A DNA stretch of 15,009 nucleotides from Limisphaerales bacterium (GCA_003152145.1 PLZL01000050.1:1-15009), one strand, 5' to 3'; numbered from the stretch's first letter, positions 7,283 to 13,385 are shown. Notes: generated from the letters alone by a model not told the origin. Program-made: numbers and translations.

Positions 7283-8569
7283 TTACGCCTTCCAAACCTG
7301 CCCGGGTTTGGTTTTTACCAATGCCATGGCATTGCGCGTGTCCACGATGCAAGGCGACCAATCAGCCAGTTCCTGGTAGTTGACCGCCTGATGGTTGGTC
7401 GCGATGATGGCCGCGTCGAAACCCTCCAGGGTTTGCCGGTCCCATTTCACCGAACAGGCGCCCGCCCAGTGCGCATGCTCGCGGGTCGGGCGGACGACCG
7501 GCACATAGGGATCATAATAGGCCGCTTCCGCTCCGCGTTCCTTCAGCAGATTCATCAGGACGTAACTCGGTGATTCGCGCTCATCGTCCACATTCGGCTT
7601 ATAGGCCAGGCCAATCACCAGCACCCGGCTGCCGTTCACCGCCTTGCGCCGCGCATTGAGCGCCTCCGCCGTGCGGTTCACCACGTGCATCGGCATGGAC
7701 GTGTTGATTTCGCCCGCCAGCTCGATGAAGCGCGTGTTCTGGGAAAATTCGCGCGCCTTCCAAGTGAGATAGAAGGGATCAATCGGAATGCAATGGCCGC
7801 CGAGTCCCGGACCGGGATAAAAAGCCATGAATCCGAACGGCTTCGTCTTCGCCGCGTTGATCACCTCCCAAACGTCAATCCCCATGGCTCCATAGACCAG
7901 CTTCAATTCATTCACCAGCGCAATGTTCACGCTGCGAAAAATGTTCTCGAGCAGCTTGGTTGCTTCGGCCACGCGGCAGGAGGAAACCGGAACAATCGTT
8001 TTGATCGCGCGGCCATACACCGCCTTGGCGCGCTCCAGGCAGGCGGGTGTGTAGCCACCAATCACTTTGGGAATGATTTCCACCTTGCTCTGCGCGTTGC
8101 CCGGGTCTTCGCGTTCGGGCGAAAAGGCCAGATGAAAATCCACCCCCGCCTTCATCCCCGAACCGGCTTCAAGGACTTCCCGCAGGTCCTCATCGGTGGT
8201 GCCCGGATAGGTCGTGGACTCGAGAACCACCAGCGCGCCCTTTTGCAGGTGTGGCGCGATGCACAAGCCGGTGTCAATGATGTAGGAAATGTCCGGTTCG
8301 CGGTTCTTGTTCAGCGGCGTCGGCACGCAAATGATGACGGCCTCCACTTCCCGGATGCGCTCAAAGTCCGAGGTGGCAGCAAAGCTGCCGGCCTTCACCG
8401 CCTCGGCGATGGCGGACGATTCGATGTGTTTGATGTAGCTCTTTCCCTGATTGAGGGAGGCGACCTTGGCCGTATCAATGTCCAGTCCCAACACACTGAC
8501 GCCCGAGCGGGTGAATTGGAGTGACAAGGGCAGACCGACGTAACCCAGACCGACGATGGCTATTTTCAT
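7283..8569 (-). CDS. Nucleotide-sugar 6-dehydrogenase (UDP-GlcNAc/UDP-glucose type, WbpA/WecC-like)
   Basis: This 428-residue enzyme oxidises C6 of a UDP-sugar to a uronic acid with two NAD+, in the cytoplasm, to supply acidic precursors for surface polysaccharide. Visible motifs are the NAD-binding GLGYVG (7-12), VPTPL (82-86), ESTTYPGT near residue 120, the Lys near 205 within EATKLLEN, and the active-site Cys260 in GPGLGGHCIPIDP. Length and motif order fit the UDP-glucose/GDP-mannose dehydrogenase family. The SYIKHI stretch favours the UDP-N-acetylhexosamine branch, but the substrate cannot be fixed by eye. The ATG at 8569 is chosen; a TTG at 8587 would add six residues. A TGTAAT box at 8593-8598 on the minus strand would place a transcription start close to 8587, which also favours the ATG, but no good -35 was found. 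It lies upstream of the epimerase gene, separated by palindromic repeats. Confidence 0.92.
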   Translation of the reverse strand: MKIAIVGLGYVGLPLSLQFTRSGVSVLGLDIDTAKVASLNQGKSYIKHIESSAIAEAVKAGSFAATSDFERIREVEAVIICVPTPLNKNREPDISYIIDTGLCIAPHLQKGALVVLESTTYPGTTDEDLREVLEAGSGMKAGVDFHLAFSPEREDPGNAQSKVEIIPKVIGGYTPACLERAKAVYGRAIKTIVPVSSCRVAEATKLLENIFRSVNIALVNELKLVYGAMGIDVWEVINAAKTKPFGFMAFYPGPGLGGHCIPIDPFYLTWKAREFSQNTRFIELAGEINTSMPMHVVNRTAEALNARRKAVNGSRVLVIGLAYKPNVDDERESPSYVLMNLLKERGAEAAYYDPYVPVVRPTREHAHWAGACSVKWDRQTLEGFDAAIIATNHQAVNYQELADWSPCIVDTRNAMALVKTKPGQVWKA

Positions 8570-8643
8570 AGATTTTGTTTGTTTCAACTACCATTACAAG
8601 TGACGACCCGCGAGAAAATAAGGCAATGCCCTAATTTCACATC

Positions 8644-8696
8644 GGTGGGTGCGCCGCTGCTGCGGCACACGGCGGTGCAGCAGCACCGCCGCCACC
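8644..8696. repeat. Two hairpins closed by an outer stem
   Basis: GGTGG (8644-8648) and CCACC (8692-8696) form an outer stem. Inside lie GTGCGCCGC/GCGGCACAC (8649-8670, one mismatch) and CGGCGGTGC/GCACCGCCG (8670-8691, perfect, loop AGCA). As single-stranded DNA or RNA it could fold as a three-way junction, the same design as at 9780-9874. It stands upstream of the dehydrogenase gene and downstream of the IPDS-tail protein gene. Confidence 0.7.
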
Positions 8697-8891
8697 AAAT
8701 TGGGACACCGCCGAAAATGACAGGATTGACAATCAGATTTGCGATTTTGATTTTTGCCTTCCAATCTTGAGGAGGCCCGCGCTCAATCGCACGCGGCGAT
8801 TGCTGCCGGCAAAGTTGTTGAAAGCCAACGGCTATTCAAAGTCAGGTCCGGGTTGATCCACGAACTGGCACGGCAGGGAGGCGCCATTTTT
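8697..8891. other. Intergenic stretch without a recognised gene
   Basis: The gap between the dehydrogenase start and the IPDS-tail gene (8570-8891) holds the palindrome above and little else. A plus-strand frame from 8754 reads as a plausible peptide for about 40 residues, but it runs into the opposite-strand gene, has no ribosome site and is not recognised; a decayed gene fragment is possible. No terminator hairpin with a T tract was seen after the stop at 8892. Confidence 0.4.
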
Positions 8892-9614
8892 CTATGCGTG
8901 CTTCTGCGGCAAGGGACTGGAGACACTGGTCATTCGCCGCAGAACCTCCAGCAACCCAACACTACAAACCAAGCAGGCAAGACCGGATGTTGAGTCAGGT
9001 ATTTGAGCGCCTGTGACGGTGAAATTGTCAATGCGGTCGGTGCCACCGCCTGCAACCGTGCTGCCATTTGCGCTCGTCGTGCTTTCATCAATCAATTGGA
9101 AATAAACCGTTGAGGCATTGTTCAATGCGGTAATCAAACTCAAATTGTAATTATACGAATAGAGGGAACTCGAAGTGGTGCCGTTCCACAGGGGGTTCGG
9201 CGACGCATTTGCCAGAACGCCATAATTGCCGCCGACTTGCGCGAATGAACCTGCAACACCCGTCAGGCTCCAAAACAATCCAAAGACGCCCGGCCCGGTG
9301 TTGCTGCTGGCTTGATCCCAACTGATGGAAGTATTTTCAAAGCCGATGGTGCTGACTTGGAATTGCCAGTAATCGCCCACAGCCCACACTGTTGAACTGT
9401 AAGAGTGCGCAGAACCATTGCCTACCGAACTGCTGTAAACCGCCGCTCCCGCATGGAAACCCGATGCGGAACCACTCCCTACTTCAGGAGAGTAAGGGCC
9501 GGCAGTGGTTGGAACAGTGCTCTCAAACGTCCACTGGGCAATGGGCGTGCCCATGACCAAAGCCGGAGTGACGCTGACAAGTGAAAAAACAAGAATTGCC
9601 GCGCTGATTCTCAT
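8892..9614 (-). CDS. Secreted protein with VPDSG-CTERM-like (IPDS) exosortase sorting tail
   Basis: This 240-residue protein has a Sec signal peptide (1-22), a mature part rich in Ser, Gly, Asn and Thr, and a tripartite C-terminal tag: IPDSTS (205-210), a short hydrophobic segment (211-224) and RR (226-227), followed by 13 residues. The tag fits the VPDSG-CTERM type of exosortase signal better than the classical VPEP form. The DRIDNFTV run just before the tag is common in such proteins. It should be exported, processed by an exosortase and held at the surface or in the matrix; its function is unknown. The ATG has AGGAAG seven bases upstream. A sigma-70-like promoter lies at 9709-9737, so it is probably transcribed alone. 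Two Cys in the hydrophobic segment are unusual. Confidence 0.85.
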   Translation of the reverse strand: MRISAAILVFSLVSVTPALVMGTPIAQWTFESTVPTTAGPYSPEVGSGSASGFHAGAAVYSSSVGNGSAHSYSSTVWAVGDYWQFQVSTIGFENTSISWDQASSNTGPGVFGLFWSLTGVAGSFAQVGGNYGVLANASPNPLWNGTTSSSLYSYNYNLSLITALNNASTVYFQLIDESTTSANGSTVAGGGTDRIDNFTVTGAQIPDSTSGLACLVCSVGLLEVLRRMTSVSSPLPQKHA

Positions 9615-9708
9615 AAGATTGCTTCCTGCGGTTGTTGCCTTTGATTTCTGTCGGTGAACCCCGCCGGTTCGCCGCCGGCAGAGTTAGTCCGGTTGAACCA
9701 ACAGGGCT

Positions 9709-9737
9709 ATTAATGCAAACAGCGGCCAGTTTGTCAA
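9709..9737 (-). promoter_or_regulatory. Sigma-70-like promoter for the IPDS-tail protein
   Basis: On the minus strand TTGACA (9737-9732), a perfect -35 box, is followed after exactly 17 bases by ATTAAT (9714-9709), a 4/6 match to the -10 box. It implies a leader of about 90 nt, which contains GC-rich inverted repeats (GCCGG with CCGGC near 9663-9680). A sigma-54 reading was tested and rejected because the GG-GC spacing is one short. Confidence 0.6.
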
Positions 9738-9779
9738 CATCTATTTGACTATTTTTCAATCGCCTGTCGCGCCATGGGT

Positions 9780-9874
9780 TTCAATCCGCGAATGGCGCGA
9801 GTTTTTCCGGAGGTGGCCGGCGAAGCCGCCGGCCACAACACGCGGGACGCGTGTGCTCCCCGGAACGGATTGAA
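9780..9874. repeat. Nested cruciform: two hairpins inside two outer stems
   Basis: The outer stem is TTCAATCCG (9780-9788) with CGGATTGAA (9866-9874). The inner stem is TTCCGG (9805-9810) with CCGGAA (9860-9865). Inside are two perfect hairpins: GTGGCCGGCG/CGCCGGCCAC (9813-9836, loop AAGC) and ACACGCG/CGCGTGT (9838-9854, loop GGA). Every stem is exact. It lies upstream of the promoter of the IPDS-tail gene and downstream of the nucleotidyltransferase gene. It looks like a chromosomal repeat element; a regulatory role is not excluded. Confidence 0.75.
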
Positions 9875-9881
9875 TCGACAG

Positions 9882-9936
9882 GTGGCGCGAATTAGCACGA
9901 ATTCAATTGGTGGAAATTAGCGCAATTCGCGTCAAG
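9882..9936. repeat. AATT-phased repeat with inverted ends
   Basis: CGCGAATT (9886-9893) and AATTCGCG (9924-9931) are an exact inverted pair. Between and including them AATT occurs five times, at 9890, 9900, 9905, 9915 and 9924, spaced by 10, 5, 10 and 9 bases. This resembles the 'AATTCGTG' type intergenic repeats I recall from Verrucomicrobiota. The remaining gap to the nucleotidyltransferase stop at 9985 shows nothing recognisable. Confidence 0.55.
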
Positions 9937-9984
9937 CCTTTCGTGTGTTGCTTGATTTATTTCTGCTCAATTTTAGCAAAGGCG

Positions 9985-10509
9985 CTAGTCACCTTTGCGC
10001 TTTTTGGCGGCGTCGAACGCGGAGTGGAGCGGCGGCGCGTGAAGCTTTTCGTATTCCTCACGAAAGCGTTCCAGGTATTCCAGGTCCAGCAGGTCCTTTT
10101 CGCGTCCGCTGGCCCGTTTGCTGGCGATGATGTCGCGCAGATTGGCAATGCGAAATCCTTCCACATTGAGCGCCCTGGCCTTGGCTTCGGCGAAGCTGGG
10201 AATGCCGTCCGGCGCAAAAACCAAATCCAAGTCGAACGGCCCGGTCTTGATTTGAACGAAATCCTTGCCCGCCACGATGGCCTGTTCCACTTCCGGGCTG
10301 ATCTCGAATGCGGTCGCGCGCAAGGCGGACACGATCCGACGCCCGTTTTCGGGCGAACGCGCGGCGAAAATATCCACGTCCTGGGTAATGGCCGGGAATC
10401 CCAGCAGGACCGCCCCGCTTTTGCCGATGAACAGATAATCCACCCCTTCGTGTTCAAAGGCGGCGGCGATCAGGCGGGCTTGTTGGGGCTGAAACTGGGG
10501 ACGGTTCAT
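9985..10509 (-). CDS. Nucleotidyltransferase-fold protein (MNT/AbiEii-like), paired with a small partner
   Basis: The 174 residues show the pattern of a minimal nucleotidyltransferase. There is a GKSGAVLLG segment (29-37) in place of the usual GG/GS loop, then TQDVDIF with Asp44 and Asp46, and a third acidic strand DLDLVF (93-98). A C-terminal segment reads KRASGREKDLLDLEYL, seen in many stand-alone nucleotidyltransferase-like proteins. These could transfer an NMP to a target, as in HEPN-MNT or AbiE systems; the target here is unknown. The ATG at 10509 overlaps the upstream stop as ATGA (4 nt), so translation is coupled. A GTG at 10557 would extend the frame but lies inside the upstream gene. 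It is followed by 370 bp of repeats. Function is inferred from fold only. Confidence 0.75.
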   Translation of the reverse strand: MNRPQFQPQQARLIAAAFEHEGVDYLFIGKSGAVLLGFPAITQDVDIFAARSPENGRRIVSALRATAFEISPEVEQAIVAGKDFVQIKTGPFDLDLVFAPDGIPSFAEAKARALNVEGFRIANLRDIIASKRASGREKDLLDLEYLERFREEYEKLHAPPLHSAFDAAKKRKGD

Positions 10510-10775
10510 TTCGCGGCCACCTTGAATCCGAGATAAGCTGGCAGGCTGGCGGCGCACCAGGCGCGATATGCCGTCATGGTGTCAAAGACCCGCCACGGCG
10601 CGTCGTCCAACACCGGCTTATACATCCGGCAAAAACCAAATTGGATCCGCGCATCGAACGGACGCCGCATCTGGCGTCGGCATTGATCCCGAAAGTCAAT
10701 CCAACCTTGGTCCTCGGAACCGGCGCTGAACCGGGCCCGGAAGGCGGGGGTCGCTTCGCGAAACGAGGTCTTCAT
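10506..10775 (-). CDS. Small protein of unknown function coupled to the nucleotidyltransferase gene
   Basis: This is an 89-residue protein from the ATG at 10775; a GTG at 10811 would add 12 residues. It is rich in Arg and aromatic residues, has no signal peptide or membrane segment, and ends with a YRAWCAASLPAYLGF-like segment after RVFDTM. I do not recognise a characterised family. The 4-nt overlap with the nucleotidyltransferase gene shows a two-gene unit, so a role as its partner, regulator or substrate is likely. A toxin-antitoxin arrangement is possible, but no HEPN motif (R-x4-6-H) was found. Confidence 0.65.
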   Translation of the reverse strand: MKTSFREATPAFRARFSAGSEDQGWIDFRDQCRRQMRRPFDARIQFGFCRMYKPVLDDAPWRVFDTMTAYRAWCAASLPAYLGFKVAAK

Positions 10776-10835
10776 ACCGGATAAAATACTGTCCCGGCGC
10801 GGAATGTCCACGCCGATTCGGACGCGGATTCCAAA

Positions 10836-10937
10836 TTGAAGAACAAAAAGCAGAGAGTGGAAAACATAAGCACAAAGCGGAAAGCGGAAAGCGAATTCAT
10901 TTCAGTTTTCTCAATTTCCATTTTCAGCTTTTGCCCT
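10836..10937. repeat. Purine-rich/pyrimidine-rich repeat, copy A
   Basis: A purine-rich run with GCGGAAA units (10836-10894) is followed by ATTCATTTC...TTTCTCAATTTC...TTTCAGC (10895-10937). The second half is repeated at 11026-11067 and 12480-12524. The minus strand carries GCTGAAA-type units that supply the stop codon of the peptide remnant at 10924-10983. Confidence 0.55.
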
Positions 10938-10983
10938 TGGTTCGATTGATCATGGTCACCAGGATGGCAATAATTGTCAGAGC
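10924..10983 (-). pseudogene. Possible C-terminal remnant of a membrane protein
   Basis: Read on the minus strand, this stretch encodes a hydrophobic segment followed by a basic tail and TGA: ALTIIAILVTMINRTKGKS. Upstream the frame runs directly into a palindromic repeat (10981-11003), so any gene body is missing. It looks like the end of a transmembrane protein left after a deletion. The piece is short and chance is possible. Confidence 0.25.
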
Positions 10984-11003
10984 CTCCTTACATCGGCTGC
11001 TAC
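10981..11003 (-). repeat. Decayed half copy of the 7000-7076 palindrome
   Basis: On the minus strand it reads GTAGCAGCCGATGTAAGGAGG plus CT, against GTAGCAGCCGGCGTAAGCCGG plus CT at 7002-7024. There are 19 matches in 23, but the mismatches break the lower stem. The second hairpin of the full unit is not seen here. Confidence 0.6.
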
Positions 11004-11025
11004 AGCTTCTCTGAAAGCCGTCCCT

Positions 11026-11067
11026 GATTCATTTTCGCTTTCTCAATTTCCCCTTTGAGCCTTTGCC
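11026..11067 (+). repeat. Pyrimidine-rich repeat, copy B
   Basis: GATTCATTTTCGCTTTCTCA followed by a pyrimidine run and GAGCCTTTGCC matches the 3' halves of copies A and C. It lies directly in front of the plus-strand membrane protein gene and may therefore contain its leader. No convincing promoter or ribosome site was found between it and the ATG. Confidence 0.5.
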
Positions 11068-11084
11068 TGTTACTTTCAACGGAC

Positions 11085-11633
11085 ATGAATTCTGAAATGC
11101 ATGTGGACGGCCATCTGACCGCGATCGGCTGGATCAACTTTGCGCTCTATATGATTGCCGCCTTGCTTTCGTTCCGCGCGGCGGTCGTTTCCCGGTCATA
11201 TAATTCGGCTGCGTTGGGTCGCATCTGGGTTTGGCTTGGTGCCATTCTGGCCGCATTGGGGTTGAACAAACAATTGGATTTGCAGACGTTGCTCATCAAA
11301 CTCGGCCGTCAGGGTGCCCGGTGGGAACACCTGCTGGAGTATCGTCCCGAGTTGCACGTCCTCTTTTTCCTGGGATTTGCATTGGTCCTCATCGCGTTGT
11401 TTGTCGCGGTCAGGTTCCGATTGCCCGGCCAGATTGGGCGGTTTGGCCGCCAACTGCCATTGGCGGCGGGCGGTTGTGCCTTGATCTGCGCCTACATCGT
11501 GATTCGCGCTGTCTCCATTGACAGCGTGGACCAAATGCTGGGGTTTGATCTGGAACGAATCCCGTTTTTATGGCTGCTGGAAGCGGGCGGCTTGCTGCTC
11601 ATCATTGTCCAGGCGCTTCGCAACCCCAAATGA
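11085..11633 (+). CDS. Five-helix integral membrane protein, function unknown
   Basis: This is a 182-residue membrane protein, the only clear plus-strand gene in the window. Hydrophobic segments lie at about 12-33, 43-60, 88-110, 122-142 and 159-178, with no recognisable catalytic motif. The ATG at 11085 is chosen over an in-frame TTG at 11055, but its ribosome site is weak. The frame ends in LLLIIVQALRNPK. A second, diverged copy of the last 20 or so codons stands at 12357-12444 in the same orientation, on the far side of a toxin-antitoxin pair. This shows either a former tandem paralogue or an insertion at the gene's end. The family is unknown to me; it does not resemble exosortase or EpsI. 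Confidence 0.8.
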   Translation: MNSEMHVDGHLTAIGWINFALYMIAALLSFRAAVVSRSYNSAALGRIWVWLGAILAALGLNKQLDLQTLLIKLGRQGARWEHLLEYRPELHVLFFLGFALVLIALFVAVRFRLPGQIGRFGRQLPLAAGGCALICAYIVIRAVSIDSVDQMLGFDLERIPFLWLLEAGGLLLIIVQALRNPK

Positions 11634-11667
11634 AAACCTGAAACGCTGAAATTTGAAACAGGGGGTG

Positions 11668-12030
11668 CTAAGCCTGCCAGTGGCTCAAGAACTCAATGCG
11701 GTTTTGCATCTCCTCGGCAGAATGGGTGCCGGCCAGCTTGATCAACCGACGCAGTCTTTCACCGATGGACAAGCTTTGTTGTTGGATAAGAACGATGCCG
11801 GCGTGAGTTTCTCCGCCCGACAATAATTCGCGATGATGGCGGCAAAAGTCAGAAGTGTTGTGACTGATCAAGATGTATCCGTGTTCCGCACACCATCGAA
11901 GTTGCGCCTGGTCGTCCGCGCCAAGCAAACCAACCTCGTGTGGTATCAACACGTCAACTCCTCTGGAGCGCAGCGCTTGCACCAATGCCTGCTCGGCGGC
12001 GTCTTCGTCGAAATAAAACCGAAGCCTCAC
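11668..12030 (-). CDS. DUF5615 PIN-like protein, probable toxin/nuclease of a TA pair
   Basis: This is a 120-residue protein with the DUF5615 (PIN-like, Mut7-C related) pattern. An N-terminal FYFDED holds Asp8 and Asp10, then an amphipathic helix and RGVDV, then Asp40 in GADDQAQL, and GYILISHNTSDF with Asn58 and Asp61. These acidic residues would bind metal in an RNase-like site. It starts with GTG at 12030, which overlaps the stop of the DUF433 gene as GTGA (4 nt). That overlap and the DUF433 partner are the usual arrangement of a VapBC-like toxin-antitoxin pair; toxicity is inferred. The 34-base gap to the plus-strand membrane gene's stop gives a convergent arrangement. Confidence 0.85.
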   Translation of the reverse strand: MRLRFYFDEDAAEQALVQALRSRGVDVLIPHEVGLLGADDQAQLRWCAEHGYILISHNTSDFCRHHRELLSGGETHAGIVLIQQQSLSIGERLRRLIKLAGTHSAEEMQNRIEFLSHWQA

Positions 12031-12323
12031 AATTTGCCCGCCCGCGCCTCCGCTTCAAATTGTTGTGCTTCCTCATCTATCCGAACCAGTTCCTCGTCAA
12101 TTTCAGCGCGATTGGCATGGTAATAAGCCAGAGCCGCGTGAACCTGATGGAGCTGGAGAAAGCCGTATTTGGCGGCGATCTCCTCCGGCAGCAATCCCGC
12201 CTGACTCCAGCGCGCGATGGTCCGCACCAGGACGCCCGTGCCAGCGATATGCGGACTGCCATGCTTGATACCCGGGGTCCGGGTGATCAGGCTGCCGATT
12301 TCCACTGGGGCCAAAGTGCTCAT
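12027..12323 (-). CDS. DUF433 antitoxin-like DNA-binding protein
   Basis: This 98-residue protein matches DUF433: ITRTPGIKHGSPHIAGTGV (13-31), AGLLPEEIAAKYGFL, QVHAALAYYHANRAEIDEEL, and an acidic, Gln/Glu-rich C-terminal helix. The core is a small winged-helix-like domain, and the C-terminal part probably masks the partner toxin (family inference). It is the first gene of the pair and overlaps the DUF5615 gene by 4 nt. The ATG at 12323 has only a weak purine run upstream. A poor promoter match (TTGCCG, 17 bases, TAAGAT) would overlap the junction with the gene remnant at 12357. Confidence 0.88.
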   Translation of the reverse strand: MSTLAPVEIGSLITRTPGIKHGSPHIAGTGVLVRTIARWSQAGLLPEEIAAKYGFLQLHQVHAALAYYHANRAEIDEELVRIDEEAQQFEAEARAGKL

Positions 12324-12356
12324 TGCTTCATCTTAACATTGCAACTTCAACGCGGC

Positions 12357-12444
12357 AATCCATTTTTTGTGGCTGCTGGAAGCGGGCGGCTTGATGCTAA
12401 TCATTGTTCAGGCGCTCCGCAACGGGCGCAAATTCAAAAGCTGA
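12357..12444 (+). pseudogene. Diverged 3'-end copy of the plus-strand membrane protein gene
   Basis: From AATCC at 12357 the sequence follows the last codons of the gene at 11085-11633. It reads FLWLLEAGGLMLIIVQALRN, then GRKFKS and TGA. Over the 20 shared codons there are five base changes, and four are synonymous; the fifth changes Leu to Met. Upstream of 12357 the similarity ends, directly beside the DUF433 gene. Mostly silent divergence means both ends were once under selection as coding sequence, so this is the remnant of a paralogue or an incoming allele rather than a recent copy. Confidence 0.8.
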
Positions 12445-12524
12445 AAAGCTGAAAGTAGAAAACTGAAAGCAAACCAAAGATTCATTTCCGCTTTATCAAT
12501 TTCAGTTTTCAGCATTTATTCTTG
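12432..12524. repeat. Purine-rich/pyrimidine-rich repeat, copy C
   Basis: A run of GCTGAAA-type units (12432-12479) is followed by GATTCATTTCCGCTTTATCA and TTTCAGTTTTCAGC (12480-12514). The first half is close to the reverse complement of the second, so the whole can form an imperfect long hairpin. It provides the stop codon of the remnant at 12442-12444 and ends inside the 3' end of the VPEP-tail gene. Confidence 0.55.
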
Positions 12525-13379
12525 CGCGGTCGGGTGGCGGCCTGCACCAATCCAAGGATGAACACGCCGAGGCACAATTGACTTTAAGCCGAACGCTGCA
12601 AGGGACAATATCATCAAAGTGCTGGGTTCTGGGACAGCCGTCGCCGTTGTTGGCGTCACGCTATACTGATGATACAGAACGCCGTCACTCACATAATTGG
12701 CAATAATAGCGGTTAGTCCGTTTGCAGCAGAGATGGAGGCGGCCGGATGGGGAGACCCAAAATATGTATCTTGATCCTGCTCAATGACGAGCGAACTCGA
12801 CGTCAGTTGCGAAACGTAGGTGGATATGGCTGTTCCACTTGAAAAATCAAAAGTTCCAGAAAACGAGCCGTAATAGTCCTGACCGCCGGTCGTAAACGTG
12901 CAGGAGGCGGTATAGAGTATTGCCCAGTTCAAAAAGCCGCTAGGGTTGGTGCTTGCTCCCGTTGGCGTCGTTGGATCTGCGTTCAGCGGCTGAATGCCGG
13001 TGTCAAACGAGATGATGTTATTGCCGCCGTTGAAGGTGTAGTCAACCGATACGGAAGCGGGAACGGGGTTGCCCGAAACGGAATAAGTCTCGTCGAAACT
13101 TAAGTTTTTTGCAGTAGTGGCAATTGTAAAAGAACCAACTTGTCGCAACGTATTGGCTGTAGGATCGTAATAAACAGTTTCAGACAATGTTCCAAAATCC
13201 AAATAAAAACCCACTCCAGGAAAGGCACCACCGCCTAAATTTCCAAGGTCAGATGCGCCGACTTCTTGAAAACCATCTATAGGCGCGGTGAATTGATAAA
13301 CTTGGGCTTGTCCAAGGCTGGACAGGGCGAGGCTCATGAAAGTGGTCGCGGCCAGCTTGTTTATTGAGAAACAGCTCAC
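12516..13379 (-). CDS. PEP-CTERM (VPEP) secreted protein
   Basis: This is a 287-residue surface protein. The GTG at 13379 gives a signal peptide ending near LGQAQ (22-26). The only downstream ATG in the signal region (13337) would leave too short a signal with no basic n-region, so GTG is preferred. The body is rich in Ser, Thr, Gly and aromatic residues and is likely beta-rich. The C-terminus carries the classical tag: VPEPSTL from residue 249, a hydrophobic segment (253-268) and RR (271-272). An unusually long tail of 15 residues follows. It is a likely exosortase substrate; its own function is unknown. A promoter lies directly upstream (13386-13414), with no Shine-Dalgarno sequence. Confidence 0.88.
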   Translation of the reverse strand: MSCFSINKLAATTFMSLALSSLGQAQVYQFTAPIDGFQEVGASDLGNLGGGAFPGVGFYLDFGTLSETVYYDPTANTLRQVGSFTIATTAKNLSFDETYSVSGNPVPASVSVDYTFNGGNNIISFDTGIQPLNADPTTPTGASTNPSGFLNWAILYTASCTFTTGGQDYYGSFSGTFDFSSGTAISTYVSQLTSSSLVIEQDQDTYFGSPHPAASISAANGLTAIIANYVSDGVLYHQYSVTPTTATAVPEPSTLMILSLAAFGLKSIVPRRVHPWIGAGRHPTAQE

Positions 13380-13385
13380 GCGGAA

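Noticed and set aside
7083..7573. Open frames on both strands giving 'GQASRLS...' and 'ETGATPV...' peptides
   Set aside because: They are translations of the inverted palindrome pair at 7130-7262 and run into the dehydrogenase gene; no ribosome site and no independent coding signal.
7685..8524. 279-codon plus-strand open frame opposite the dehydrogenase gene
   Set aside because: It is the antisense shadow of a gene with all catalytic motifs in place; the translated protein is rich in Arg/His and has no recognisable domain.
8754..8993. 79-codon plus-strand frame
   Set aside because: It overlaps the 3' end of the IPDS protein, lacks a ribosome site and resembles no family I recognise; at best a fragment.
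9712..9736. Sigma-54 promoter (CTGGCC...TTTGCA) upstream of the IPDS protein
   Set aside because: The spacing between GG and GC is 9 instead of 10 bases, and a better sigma-70 pair overlaps it.
9523..9759. Minus-strand frame overlapping the start of the IPDS protein
   Set aside because: It is in another frame across the promoter and leader, and has no coding features.
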